Below are positions 45,899 through 54,945 of a stretch of 64,000 nucleotides of DNA, piece after piece. The notes below the pieces were generated by a model, which worked only from the letters and a program-made list of their open reading frames with translations, was not told where the DNA came from and searched no databases. Origin of the DNA: Carboxylicivirga agarovorans (lineage in GTDB: Bacteria > Bacteroidota > Bacteroidia > Bacteroidales > Marinilabiliaceae); contig NZ_JBNGPA010000004.1 in NCBI RefSeq assembly GCF_050589845.1, forward strand, positions 240,140 through 304,139, given 5' to 3'. Both the position numbers and the translations under genes were made by a program. Positions within the stretch are counted from its first letter, which is position 1. The number at the start of each line of letters is the position of its first letter.

Positions 45899-47470
45899 AT
45901 GAGAAGAGAATTTGATTTTTTAGTCATTGGCTCAGGCATTGCCGGATTGAGTTATGCGCTAAAAGTAGCTAAACATGGTTCTGTTGCCGTGGTTAGTAAA
46001 ACAGAGCTTAAAGAGACCAATACTGCTTATGCACAAGGGGGTATTTCATCTGTAACTTATGAACCTGATTCTTTTGAAAAGCATATAAATGACACTTTAA
46101 TAGCCGGCGATGGACTATGCGATATAGAGGCCGTTAAAAAAGTGGTAGAGGAGGCGCCTGAACAGATTAAGCAATTACTTGAATGGGGAACCAGCTTTGA
46201 TAAAAACGAAGATGGTAAATTTGATTTGCATCGAGAAGGTGGTCATTCCGAGTACCGGATTTTACATCATAAAGATAATACGGGAGCTGAAATTCAAAGG
46301 GCTTTAATTGATGAAGTTAAAAATCATCCTTCCATTGCTGTGTTCGAAAATCATTTCGCTGTAGATATTATTACTCAACACCATTTAGGTAAGGTTACTG
46401 AACCCTGGATGCGTGATATTGAATGTTACGGAGCATATATACTCAATAAGGACAATGGGAAAATAGAAACTTTTCTGGCCAAAACGACCATGATGGCCAC
46501 CGGCGGTATAGGTAGTGTGTACCAGACGACTACCAACCCCTTAATAGCTACCGGTGATGGTATTGCCATGGTGTTTAGAGCTAAAGGTATTATTGAGAAT
46601 ATGGAGTTTGTGCAATTCCACCCAACGGCATTGTATAATTTATCTGAGCGACCATCATTTTTAATAACAGAGGCCATGCGGGGGTATGGCGGAATTCTTC
46701 GCCGGCAGAATGGTGAAGAGTTTATGCTAAAATATGACAAACGAGATTGTTTGGCTCCACGTGATATTGTGGCCCGCGCCATTGATAATGAATTAAAAAA
46801 CCGCGGGGAAGAGTTTGTTTATCTTGATGTTACTCATAAAGATGCTGAAGAAACAAAGCAACATTTTCCGAATATTTATAAAAAGTGCCTGTCTCTTGGG
46901 GTTGATATTACTAAAGATATGATTCCTGTAGTGCCGGCTGCCCATTATTTATGTGGTGGTATAAAAGTTGATTTGATGGCCAGGAGTTCTATTACTAATT
47001 TATATGCTGCCGGAGAATGTGCTTCGACTGGTTTACATGGTGCTAATCGTTTAGCAAGTAATTCGTTAATTGAAGCATTGGTATTTTCCAATGCTGCAGC
47101 CGAAGATGTGTTGGAGAAAATAGAAAGTATTGAATTTAATCATCGAATTCCTGACTGGAATGATGAAGGAACTTCTCATCCTGAGGAGATGATCTTAATC
47201 ACTCAATCAAATAAAGAGGTTCAACAAATTATGAGTAAGTATGTTGGGATAGTTCGTTCTAAAATACGACTTAATCGAGCTTATGATCGTCTGGAAGTAC
47301 TTTACAGGGAGACTGAAGCTCTGTATCAGGATTCTAAGGTGTCAGAAAAGATTTGCCATCTGCGTAATAAGATCAATGTTGGATACCTGATCATTAAAAT
47401 GGCCCGAAAGCGCAAGGAAAGCAGAGGATTGCATTTTAATATTGATTTCCCGCATAAGCTGGAAAGCTAA
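45899..47470 (+). CDS. nadB: L-aspartate oxidase
   Basis: FAD enzyme oxidising L-aspartate to iminoaspartate, the first step of de novo NAD synthesis and the substrate supplier for NadA. The 523-residue protein has the N-terminal dinucleotide fold VIGSGIAGLSYAL, the signature HREGGHSEYRILHHKDNTG, the catalytic region APRDIVARAID near 290 and the flavin-contacting GECASTGLHGANRLASNSL near 375. Its C-terminal helical domain is intact. nadA is at the other end of the window. The glycosyltransferase gene follows closely but its true start may be later. Confidence 0.96.
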   Translation: MRREFDFLVIGSGIAGLSYALKVAKHGSVAVVSKTELKETNTAYAQGGISSVTYEPDSFEKHINDTLIAGDGLCDIEAVKKVVEEAPEQIKQLLEWGTSFDKNEDGKFDLHREGGHSEYRILHHKDNTGAEIQRALIDEVKNHPSIAVFENHFAVDIITQHHLGKVTEPWMRDIECYGAYILNKDNGKIETFLAKTTMMATGGIGSVYQTTTNPLIATGDGIAMVFRAKGIIENMEFVQFHPTALYNLSERPSFLITEAMRGYGGILRRQNGEEFMLKYDKRDCLAPRDIVARAIDNELKNRGEEFVYLDVTHKDAEETKQHFPNIYKKCLSLGVDITKDMIPVVPAAHYLCGGIKVDLMARSSITNLYAAGECASTGLHGANRLASNSLIEALVFSNAAAEDVLEKIESIEFNHRIPDWNDEGTSHPEEMILITQSNKEVQQIMSKYVGIVRSKIRLNRAYDRLEVLYRETEALYQDSKVSEKICHLRNKINVGYLIIKMARKRKESRGLHFNIDFPHKLES

Positions 47471-47536
47471 ATGCTTTTAGGCTTTACTTATTTAATAGAT
47501 TTATTATTTTTACGGCTCAAACCAGATTGTCTAAGA

Positions 47537-48799
47537 TTGAAAATCCTACAGATCAATAAAACAGATGCAGGCGGAGGTGCTGCTGTAGCAGCCAATCGTC
47601 TTAATCAGGCATTACGTCGTAACGGAGTGGACTCTAAATTGTTGGTTCAGGATTTGTTTCGCGATGAAGAAGGGGTTTACCCTGTTGGTTCAGGATTTGC
47701 CTATCGGCAAAAAGCTTTTGCCCGTTTTGCCTGGGAAAGGATAACTTTCTTACCCTATGAACGCAATGCTTCCGTTCGTTTTGCATTTTCACCTGCAAAT
47801 ACCGGTATTGATATTACAGATCACCCACTTGTTAAAGAAGCAGATATCATTCATTTGCATTGGATCAATCAAGGGTTTTTATCTATTGAGACTTTAGGTA
47901 AATTGCTTAAATGTGGGAAACCAATTGTATGGACTCAGCATGATATGTGGAGCTTTACCGGAGGATGCCATTATGCTGGCACCTGTCTTGAATTTCTGGA
48001 GTTTTGTTCATATTGCCCATTTCTGCGTAAATCAGGGAAAAAGGATCTCTCTGCCAGAATCTTTGCCCAAAAGCGAAAGATCTATAATGAATCACCTTTA
48101 AGTATAGTCACATGTAGTAAGTGGTTACGTACTCTTTCTCAGGAAAGTAAGTTGTTAAGGAGAAAGGATTTTTATAATATTCCAAATCCTATAGATACAG
48201 ATTTCTATAAACCACGTGATAAGCAGGGTGCGCGTGAGCGTTTAGGTTTACCTAAGGATAAACGCCTCGTATTATTTGGTGCTGCCAATGTAAATGATCC
48301 GCGTAAAGGAATGCGCTATTTCATTGAAGCATTGAGCATTCTAGCTGAGAATTTTCCTGTTGTAAAAGATAATACCGAGTTGGTGGTGTTTGGTAAAATG
48401 AATGCTGAGACCGCTAAGTTATTCCCGTTTAAAACCAATTCATTTAAGTTTGTTTCTGATCCTGATGTACTTGTGGATCTGTATAGTGCCGCTGATAATT
48501 ACGTTTTGCCTTCCTTACAGGATAATTTACCCAATACCGTTATGGAATCACTGGCCTGTGGAACGCCGGTTGTAGGTTTTAGTATAGGTGGGGTACCCGA
48601 GATGATCACACATAAGGTGTCCGGATATCTGGCGGAAGTAAAGAACTCCCTTAGTTTAGCAACCGGTATCTATGAAACCTTGTTTGTAAGTGACCTGGAG
48701 AAATTAAGTAAAAATGCCCGTCAAAAAGCAGTGGAAGATTACTCAGAAGAGGTGGTGGCAAAACAATATACGGCTGTATACGAATCATTGTTAAAGTAA
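47537..48799 (+). CDS. Glycosyltransferase, GT4 family
   Basis: About 420 residues in the GT-B fold: N-terminal donor/acceptor signature KILQINKTDAGGGAAVAANRL, C-terminal sugar-nucleotide motif PSLQDNLPNTVMESLACG with the E-x7-E-like pattern, ending GVPEMI. I chose TTG 47537 as start because the conserved family N-terminus begins there; ATG 47471, directly after the nadB stop, would add 22 residues with no family support. It pairs with the GT2 gene 3 nt downstream and likely builds an extracellular polysaccharide. Confidence 0.85.
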   Translation: MKILQINKTDAGGGAAVAANRLNQALRRNGVDSKLLVQDLFRDEEGVYPVGSGFAYRQKAFARFAWERITFLPYERNASVRFAFSPANTGIDITDHPLVKEADIIHLHWINQGFLSIETLGKLLKCGKPIVWTQHDMWSFTGGCHYAGTCLEFLEFCSYCPFLRKSGKKDLSARIFAQKRKIYNESPLSIVTCSKWLRTLSQESKLLRRKDFYNIPNPIDTDFYKPRDKQGARERLGLPKDKRLVLFGAANVNDPRKGMRYFIEALSILAENFPVVKDNTELVVFGKMNAETAKLFPFKTNSFKFVSDPDVLVDLYSAADNYVLPSLQDNLPNTVMESLACGTPVVGFSIGGVPEMITHKVSGYLAEVKNSLSLATGIYETLFVSDLEKLSKNARQKAVEDYSEEVVAKQYTAVYESLLK

Positions 48800-48802
48800 A
48801 TA

Positions 48803-49558
48803 ATGATGAAAAATCCGCTTATATCCATCATAACAATAGTTTACAACGGAATTGATACCATACAGAAGACGATAGACAGTATTTCCTGTCAAACTTATTC
48901 AGATATAGAATACATCATTGTTGATGGTGCGTCTGATGATGGAACTGTTGATGTAATTAAATCCAACAAAGGCTCTGTTAATAAGTGGATAAGTGAACCA
49001 GATGAAGGTTTATATGATGCCATGAATAAAGGACTGAAGATGGCAGTAGGTGATTTCGTATGGTTTATCAATTCCGGGGATGAGATTTATGGATCATCAA
49101 CTGTCAAAGAAATGGTTGATAGCTTCGGACAAAAAGTACCTGATGTCATATACGGAGATACTGTGATGATCGATACAGATGGTAATGAGATAGGAGAGAG
49201 ACGACTTCAGCCCCCTTCAGAACTTCATTGGAGAGACTTCAGAAATGGCATGCTTGTGAGTCATCAATCGATATTGGTTTCAACAAAGATCGTAAAGAAC
49301 TACAATGTTAAGTATCACTTTTCAGCCGATTTCGAATGGTGTTTACTGGCTTTGAAAGATGCCAGGTATATTCATAATTCAAATCTAACGCTTTCTCGCT
49401 TCTTAGACGGTGGTTTAACGAAGCAAAACATAGTTCCCGGACTTAGGGAGCGTTTTGATATTATGAGGCGTTATTTCGGCTTATTTCCGACTTTATTAAG
49501 GCATGTGCCAATCGGATTTCGTTTTTTATCTTACGTGCTTAAAAATAAGCGATTTTAG
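48803..49558 (+). CDS. Glycosyltransferase, GT2 family
   Basis: 251-residue GT-A enzyme: ITIVYNGIDTIQKTIDSISC at the N-terminus, the VDGASDDGT nucleotide-binding region with Asp, PDEGLYDAMNKG, and SGDEI near 90 (DxD-like). The C-terminal region ends without a clear membrane segment. It follows the GT4 gene and converges with the DAHP synthase gene; the two stop codons overlap by 3-4 nt. Probably adds one sugar in the same polysaccharide. Confidence 0.88.
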   Translation: MMKNPLISIITIVYNGIDTIQKTIDSISCQTYSDIEYIIVDGASDDGTVDVIKSNKGSVNKWISEPDEGLYDAMNKGLKMAVGDFVWFINSGDEIYGSSTVKEMVDSFGQKVPDVIYGDTVMIDTDGNEIGERRLQPPSELHWRDFRNGMLVSHQSILVSTKIVKNYNVKYHFSADFEWCLLALKDARYIHNSNLTLSRFLDGGLTKQNIVPGLRERFDIMRRYFGLFPTLLRHVPIGFRFLSYVLKNKRF

Positions 49559-50604
49559 GCTTTGAGCTTGTTCTGTAAATCAATTAAGAGTCGTTCTGTT
49601 TCATCCCAGCCGATGCATTCATCTGTAATGGATACACCATAATCAAGACTTGAAATATCATCGGTAAGTTTTTGATTTCCATGATTTAAATTACTTTCTA
49701 TCATGACACCCATTATGGAATCATTGCCACTCTTGATCTGGTCAACAATATTGTTTAAAACTACAGATTGATTTTCAGCCTTTTTACCACTATTGGCATG
49801 ACTGCAATCTATCATTATTCGTGGTTCGAGATTTGCTTTTCTTAATTCAGCCTCATAATTAGCAATGTGTTCGGGCGAATAATTAGGCTCTTTTCCACCC
49901 CGTAATATAATGTGTGAATTGGGATTGCCCTTGGTTTTGACTACTGCGACTTTGCCTTCAGGGTTAATGCTGACAAAATTATGCGGTGCTGCCACTGATT
50001 CTCTCGCATTAATGGCTATATCAATGCTGCCTTTGGTGCCGTTTTTAAATCCTACGACCGATGACAAGCCGCTGGCCATGTTTCGATGGCTTTGTGATTC
50101 GGTTGTTCTAGCGCCAATAGCGGTCCAGGAGAACAGGTCCTGAATATACTGAGGTGTTACGATATCCAGAGCTTCACCGGCGGCAGGTAGTCCTAGTTCA
50201 GCCACGTGTAATAGCAGTTCTCTTGCCATTTTCAGACCTTCCTCAACTTTGCAGCTGTTGTCTAAATAGGGATCATTGATCAAACCCTGCCAGCCAACAG
50301 TTGTACGAGGTTTCTCAAAATAAACACGCATAACCAGGTAAAGTGAGTCGCTGACCCTGTCAGCTAACTTTTTAAGTCTCTGAGTGTATTCTTTAGCGGC
50401 ATCAATATCATGAATAGAGCAAGGACCAACAACGACTAAAAGGCGATGGTCTTTTTTATGCAGAATCCGTTTAACTGTATTTTGTCCATCCAAAATGGTC
50501 TTGGTGATATCATCAGTTAACGGGTATTGGCGCTTTAATTCATCTGGTGTGATAATAGGCTCCTCGGCAATGATATTGAGGTTTTCAATCCTTAAGTCTG
50601 TCAT
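49555..50604 (-). CDS. 3-deoxy-7-phosphoheptulonate synthase (DAHP synthase)
   Basis: First enzyme of the shikimate pathway, condensing phosphoenolpyruvate with erythrose 4-phosphate. The 349-residue length matches the AroG/AroF/AroH type. Signatures seen: VGPCSIHD, FEKPRTTVGWQGLINDP, GARTTESQSHR, IMIDCSHANSGK and DECIGWDET. The allosteric subtype (Phe-, Tyr- or Trp-sensitive) cannot be assigned from the motif alone. A TACCTTTG -7 box lies 20 nt before the ATG on the minus strand. Confidence 0.93.
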   Translation of the reverse strand: MTDLRIENLNIIAEEPIITPDELKRQYPLTDDITKTILDGQNTVKRILHKKDHRLLVVVGPCSIHDIDAAKEYTQRLKKLADRVSDSLYLVMRVYFEKPRTTVGWQGLINDPYLDNSCKVEEGLKMARELLLHVAELGLPAAGEALDIVTPQYIQDLFSWTAIGARTTESQSHRNMASGLSSVVGFKNGTKGSIDIAINARESVAAPHNFVSINPEGKVAVVKTKGNPNSHIILRGGKEPNYSPEHIANYEAELRKANLEPRIMIDCSHANSGKKAENQSVVLNNIVDQIKSGNDSIMGVMIESNLNHGNQKLTDDISSLDYGVSITDECIGWDETERLLIDLQNKLKA

Positions 50605-50624
50605 AGTGAAATTTGATAATGCCT

Positions 50625-50632
50625 CAAAGGTA
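50625..50632 (-). promoter_or_regulatory. Candidate -7 box of the DAHP synthase gene
   Basis: Minus-strand TACCTTTG perfectly matches TAnnTTTG, 20 nt before the start codon. A TTTA about 20 nt further upstream could act as a weak -33 element. Confidence 0.4.
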
Positions 50633-50726
50633 ATAATTACCTGTGTTCGATTTAAATTTTCAAACAGCAGATTGGGCTAAAAGGTTGTAGCGATGCTTGA
50701 TTTTCCCTCAAAAAGCAGAAATAAAA

Positions 50727-50751
50727 ATGGACCCTTATCATAAGGGTCCAT
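50727..50751 (-). terminator. Intrinsic terminator of the branched-chain aminotransferase gene
   Basis: ATGGACCCTTA (50727-50737), loop TCA, TAAGGGTCCAT (50741-50751): an 11-bp perfect stem. On the minus strand it is followed by TTTTATTT, and it lies 33 nt beyond the ilvE stop. It separates ilvE from the DAHP synthase gene downstream. Confidence 0.8.
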
Positions 50752-50784
50752 CTATTTATATCAGTTTTTTGGCAGTCAAAATGC

Positions 50785-51804
50785 TTACTCAACCACAGTT
50801 ACCCAACCATGGGTGTCGGGCTCGTCGCCATACTGAATTGCGCGAAGTTTGTTGTATAGCTTTTCTGAAACCTCACCAGGTTTACCATCTTTGCTGAATA
50901 CGAAAGAATTACCGCCTTCAATATCATCGATCTGACCAATTGGGCTGATTACAGCGGCCGTACCACATGCTCCTGCTTCTTCAAAAGTGTTTAATTCCTC
51001 GTAAGGAACCTGACGGCGCTCAACAGTCATCCCCATGTCTTCTGCCAGCTGGCAAAGGCTCATGTTAGTGATAGATGGCAGAATGGATTCAGATTTTGGA
51101 GTTACGTATGTGTTGTTTTTGATCCCAAAGAAATTAGCAGGTCCACATTCATCAATGTACTTTTTCTCCTTGCTATCAAGGAAAAGAACAGCTGAATAGC
51201 CTTTTGAATGGGCTTCATGACCGGCACGCAAGCTGGCTGCGTAGTTACCACCAACTTTGATATTACCTGTTCCAAGAGGAGCTGCACGATCGTACTTGCG
51301 AGAGATCATCATGTTGGTTGGCTTAAATCCTTCTTTGAAATAAGGGCCAACAGGCATTACAAACACCATGAACAAATATTCGTCGGTAGGAGCTACGCCA
51401 ATTTTAGGACCTGTTCCAACCAATAATGGTCGAATGTACAACGAAGCACCAGACTCATAAGGAGGAACAAATCGCTTGTTAAGCTCTACTGCTTTTAAAA
51501 CAGCATTAACAAAGATGTCTTCAGGAATTTCAGCCATCATGGTTCCAACGGCAGAATTGTACATACGCTTGGCATTTTCCTCAATGCGGAACAGGCGGGT
51601 TTTTCCATCTTTACCTTTAAAAGCTTTTAATCCTTCAAAAGCTTCCTGGCCATAGTGTAAACCGGTAGCAGCCATGTGAATGCTTACCTGATCAGATGAA
51701 TGAACTTCAAGTTCACCCCATTTGCCATCGCGGAAGTAGCATCTAACATTGTAATCTGTCTTCATGTAGCTGAAAGACAAGTCGCTCCAATTGATATCGT
51801 TCAT
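50785..51804 (-). CDS. ilvE: Branched-chain amino acid aminotransferase
   Basis: PLP enzyme (fold type IV) making or breaking Val, Leu and Ile. The 339-residue protein has the PLP Lys183 in GTGNIKVGGNYAASL, GQEAFEGLKAF near residue 52, IRPLLVGTG near 124 and the C-terminal phosphate-binding GTAAVISPIG near 285. Length and signatures match the larger, eukaryote-like group of branched-chain transaminases. A partial TTTA-N19-TACCTTTA promoter lies 45 nt upstream. Confidence 0.93.
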   Translation of the reverse strand: MNDINWSDLSFSYMKTDYNVRCYFRDGKWGELEVHSSDQVSIHMAATGLHYGQEAFEGLKAFKGKDGKTRLFRIEENAKRMYNSAVGTMMAEIPEDIFVNAVLKAVELNKRFVPPYESGASLYIRPLLVGTGPKIGVAPTDEYLFMVFVMPVGPYFKEGFKPTNMMISRKYDRAAPLGTGNIKVGGNYAASLRAGHEAHSKGYSAVLFLDSKEKKYIDECGPANFFGIKNNTYVTPKSESILPSITNMSLCQLAEDMGMTVERRQVPYEELNTFEEAGACGTAAVISPIGQIDDIEGGNSFVFSKDGKPGEVSEKLYNKLRAIQYGDEPDTHGWVTVVE

Positions 51805-51848
51805 TTCTTTATGATTTAGTACTAGTGTAATTTTTCTTTATATGGTTG

Positions 51849-51879
51849 TAAAGGTACAATAATCAACTTATAATTTAAA
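51849..51879 (-). promoter_or_regulatory. Candidate promoter of ilvE
   Basis: On the minus strand TTTA (51879-51876), a 19-nt spacer and TACCTTTA (51856-51849) match the Bacteroidota promoter with one mismatch in each box, about 45 nt before the start codon. Confidence 0.4.
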
Positions 51880-51916
51880 TGACAAAAGGCATCTCTTAAC
51901 GATGTTTTAATAGGGG

Positions 51917-52681
51917 TTATCTGATAAACAATAAGATAGCAGATAACAATGTGATAGTATATATAAAATACCGGTATGGTTTTTCCGGGATGTAGCTAAC
52001 GATCTTTTTACCGATAAACGTACCGCATATCAGCAATGGAAACATGACCAGGTTGAGGTGGAACGTTTGCCAGTTAATGGTTTCCCAGCTAACAATGTGA
52101 AAGGGTACCTTAAATGAGTTGAGGAATAAGTAAAACCAGGCTCCCGTTCCAATGTAAGCTGCTTTTGGTAAACGCATTGATAGTAGATATAAATTGAAAA
52201 TAGGTCCGGCAGCATTGCCTATCATCGTTGCAAATCCACCAGCTAATCCCAGGTTGTTACCAAAAACTCTGGATTTGGAAATGTCGAATTTGCCTTTTAA
52301 TTCATTGTAAACGAGTAGTCCAACGCAAATTAAAATAGCCGCCCCCATGGTGTATTTAAACTGCTCATCATTGATTCTGTTACCAATAAAAACAGCAAAT
52401 AAAATGCCTGCTACAGCCGGGGGGATAAGCTTTAAAATAAGTTGGATATTGGCACTTTTGTAAAAAAAACGAAGCGCCATTAAATCGCCCATAAGCAAAC
52501 ATGGTAATACAATGCCTGCTGATGCTTTACCTCCATATAAATGAGCGAAAAGAGGTATGACAAACATTGATATGCCTTTAAGGCCACTTTTGGATACGCC
52601 AATAAAAAAGGCTGAAAGAAGAGTAATGCCCCAGGTCGCCCAGTCACTTTGTAAAGGATTAATGAATTCAGGTATTGACAT
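51917..52681 (-). CDS. TauE/SafE-family membrane permease
   Basis: 254 residues with about eight hydrophobic segments. The family's internal-repeat pattern is visible (FIGVSKSGLKG near residue 22 and GFATMIGNAAGPIFNLYLL near 150). These proteins export sulfite or other organosulfur anions; the substrate here is unknown. Its start overlaps the 3' end of the TatD-like gene by 14 nt, implying co-translation. Confidence 0.85.
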   Translation of the reverse strand: MSIPEFINPLQSDWATWGITLLSAFFIGVSKSGLKGISMFVIPLFAHLYGGKASAGIVLPCLLMGDLMALRFFYKSANIQLILKLIPPAVAGILFAVFIGNRINDEQFKYTMGAAILICVGLLVYNELKGKFDISKSRVFGNNLGLAGGFATMIGNAAGPIFNLYLLSMRLPKAAYIGTGAWFYLFLNSFKVPFHIVSWETINWQTFHLNLVMFPLLICGTFIGKKIVSYIPEKPYRYFIYTITLLSAILLFIR

Positions 52682-53330
52682 TAAATAATCGCTTAAAATT
52701 ACGGTTAATAATCAGCAGTAAATCATTAATATCAATATTAGTGATTTCTGATGCTTTTTCGTAAACTGATTGGATTTTTAACTGAGGATTGTCATCTGTT
52801 TCCAAAAATAAGCGATTATTCGGAATAAATGGTAATATCGTGCTCGCTTTTGAACCTGGGTTGAAAAGTGATTGACCAAATGAAAAATGGAAATCATATT
52901 TTAGTGCTTGTTCCATGGTCTCTTTAGAGGCATTAAAACCATGAAATATCCATGCTTGCGAGGGTTGAACGTCTTTGCGTAGCTTGATGATTTCAGTATA
53001 AGCTTTTACACAATGGATGATCAATGGTAAGCCTTGTTCTTCTGATAAGTCAATTTGAGCTAAAAAGACTTCTTGCTGAATTGAAAGTTTCGGGCCTCTG
53101 AGTTTGTCTAATCCGCACTCGCCAATAGCGATTGTGTTTTTGTCTCTTGTTAGTTCCTTTATTTTTTCAAGTTGTGCTTTATAAGAATCATCAATATGCC
53201 AGGGGTGGATGCCTGCAGATACAAGATGCGAAGGGTTAAAGTGTTCTTGTATTCCTGAAGCATCAATATTTTCAATTGAGATACAATGGTCATTTTCTCT
53301 GTAGTTATGAGTGTGCAGATTGATGTACAT
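52668..53330 (-). CDS. TatD-like metallohydrolase
   Basis: 220-residue TIM-barrel hydrolase of the TatD family: N-terminal HTH metal ligands in MYINLHTHN, Glu in AIGECGLDKL, His in LPLIIHCVKA and WIFHGFNAS, and Asp in FLETDDNPQ. TatD enzymes are 3'-5' DNA exonucleases or phosphoesterases. It is somewhat shorter than the 260-residue family norm. It is the first gene of a pair with the TauE/SafE permease. Confidence 0.85.
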   Translation of the reverse strand: MYINLHTHNYRENDHCISIENIDASGIQEHFNPSHLVSAGIHPWHIDDSYKAQLEKIKELTRDKNTIAIGECGLDKLRGPKLSIQQEVFLAQIDLSEEQGLPLIIHCVKAYTEIIKLRKDVQPSQAWIFHGFNASKETMEQALKYDFHFSFGQSLFNPGSKASTILPFIPNNRLFLETDDNPQLKIQSVYEKASEITNIDINDLLLIINRNFKRLFNVNT

Positions 53331-53408
53331 ATGATCCGATTCAATTTTTTTAAAACCCTATTGTTTATACAATTTAAGAATTACAATTTTATAAAAAACT
53401 AACTTGAT

Positions 53409-53993
53409 ATGATGAAAATATATTACTTACTGTTGTTTTTAGCCTTAGTTCATTGGTCAAAGGCACAGGAATTTACAAACGAAAAGTTTGTACTTGCTCA
53501 GCAAATGAGCAACAAAGGTTTTGAAAAGCTTATGAAGGGTGATTCGCGAGGGGCTGAAATACTTTTTCTAAATGCCTTAAAACTGGACCCTCGGGTGCGT
53601 GAAGCATACATGAATTTAAATAGCATTTATAAAGAGCACAATATGGAGGCTGCTATTAAAATAATGGAAACTGCCAGTTCGGTATTTAGTGATGATGATG
53701 AGGTTTGGTATTGCCTGGCCAATGGCTATTATCAGCAAAATCATTTTGAAAAAGCTATTGAGGCCTACTCCAATGCTATAGAATTGAGCAAAGTCAATGG
53801 GGAAGATTTTGGTTTGGTCTGGAGTTATTATTTTAACAAGGCTAATTCCCTTGCAAAGCTAAACAGAAACAAAGATAGCATAGAGTTTTACTCCAAAGCT
53901 ATTGAGTTCAATCCTAAAAACCCCAATATTTATTTTAACCGGGGAATGAACTACTTAATGATTAAGCAAAAAGAACTGGCCAGAAAAGATTAG
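53409..53993 (+). CDS. TPR protein with a premature stop (paralogue of the gene at 58766)
   Basis: 194-residue exported TPR protein: signal peptide (MMKIYYLLLFLALVHWSKAQ), then four to five TPR units. It aligns without gaps to the protein at 58766 over its whole length, sharing NLNSIYKE, DFGLVWSYYFN and NIYFNRGMNYLM. The paralogue continues with Trp after LARKD/ARLD, but here that codon is TAG; the same frame goes on past the stop to encode the missing tail (LGMEG ... YIDEYIK) and ends at TAA 54054-54056. The protein is thus about 21 residues short, and may be a recent decay or readthrough product. Confidence 0.8.
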   Translation: MMKIYYLLLFLALVHWSKAQEFTNEKFVLAQQMSNKGFEKLMKGDSRGAEILFLNALKLDPRVREAYMNLNSIYKEHNMEAAIKIMETASSVFSDDDEVWYCLANGYYQQNHFEKAIEAYSNAIELSKVNGEDFGLVWSYYFNKANSLAKLNRNKDSIEFYSKAIEFNPKNPNIYFNRGMNYLMIKQKELARKD

Positions 53994-54187
53994 CTAAAAG
54001 CAGGTGAGCTTGGCATGGAAGGGATGGAACAATACATTGATGAGTATATCAAATAAGAGATTTGTGAAATGGAGATAGCCTGAACGGTCAGGAAATGGAT
54101 TTAATTGTGAATGATAATGACCCTCAGAATGTCCTGGGCCGAAATCCTGTCAAATGCAATTGATTTATGATATCATTTCTGTTAACT

Positions 54188-54229
54188 AGCAAAGCATCCA
54201 TGCTATTTCTCTTTTACATGGATGCTTTT
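54188..54229 (+). terminator. Candidate terminator after the truncated TPR gene
   Basis: AAAGCATCCATG (54191-54202) and CATGGATGCTTT (54217-54228) make a 12-bp perfect stem with a 14-nt loop, followed by TTTTGG. The large loop and short T run make it weaker than the other terminators in the window. Confidence 0.55.
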
Positions 54230-54282
54230 GGTAAAGCTATATGTGTACCTTGAATAATTGTAGCTTTAAAGAAACTATAGTA

Positions 54283-54945
54283 TCAATATACATTAAATCT
54301 TGATGTTGAATCACACTTTACTGCCAATGAATTAACAGACTGTAAGATTACTTTGGAGCTGTTATTGGCAATGAGGTCAACACTTTTAATGTCTTTATTG
54401 ACTGTTACTTTAGAATTATCTACATCCATTATTAGGTGCTGGATATTGGTGGCCGAGATAACACTGTTTGCCCTTGTACCTGACTTAAGTTGGATGTTAT
54501 TTATTGAACTCTTTTGGTTTATAAAAACATGTCCTTCGTCTTGGTTGCTGATGTTAAGACTGTCTTGCATTAAGTCAATGCTAAGTGTTCCACCGTTGTT
54601 AATGATTTCTGTGATATTGAATGATTCAACAGTGTATTCACTGACGTAATGATCCAATTTTAATGGTTTTAAAATAAGTGTGTCAGCACTGATCTCATAT
54701 ACACTAATGTCGATGGAGTCTTTATGGTATGCATACTTTAAGTTACGGTTGTTGCCGGTTTCTATGCTGACTTTGGCTCCATCAAGAACTTTTACAACCC
54801 TAAAGTCGGGCAAGTCTTCTGTTATTGTTTCCAATTGTTCGGAGTGTCCTTTGTACTTTTTGCCATCTACAGTAATCAAAAAAGAGAGCAGACTAAGGCA
54901 GAAAACCGAAAGAAAAACTATTAAAATAAGCTTACTTGTTTTCAT
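54283..54945 (-). CDS. Exported beta-rich protein in the GntR/ABC operon
   Basis: 220 residues with an N-terminal signal anchor (KLILIVFLSVFCLSLLSFLI). The remainder is made of short alternating strands with repeated Asn/Asp/Ser turns (NNGGTLSIDLMQDSLNISN, VDNSKVTVNKDIKSVDL), suggesting a beta-helix like the DUF2807 'head GIN' fold. That assignment is inference. Its start overlaps the end of the GntR gene by 14 nt, making it the last gene of a four-gene operon. Confidence 0.65.
   Translation of the reverse strand: MKTSKLILIVFLSVFCLSLLSFLITVDGKKYKGHSEQLETITEDLPDFRVVKVLDGAKVSIETGNNRNLKYAYHKDSIDISVYEISADTLILKPLKLDHYVSEYTVESFNITEIINNGGTLSIDLMQDSLNISNQDEGHVFINQKSSINNIQLKSGTRANSVISATNIQHLIMDVDNSKVTVNKDIKSVDLIANNSSKVILQSVNSLAVKCDSTSRFNVY

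Noticed and set aside
46751..46770. Another CACGTG near 46760 as a parS site
   Set aside because: The flanks (CTCCACGTGATA) do not match the parS consensus beyond the core.
53994..54056. A separate small gene after the TAG of the TPR gene
   Set aside because: It is the same-frame tail of the TPR protein and has no start codon of its own at a sensible position.
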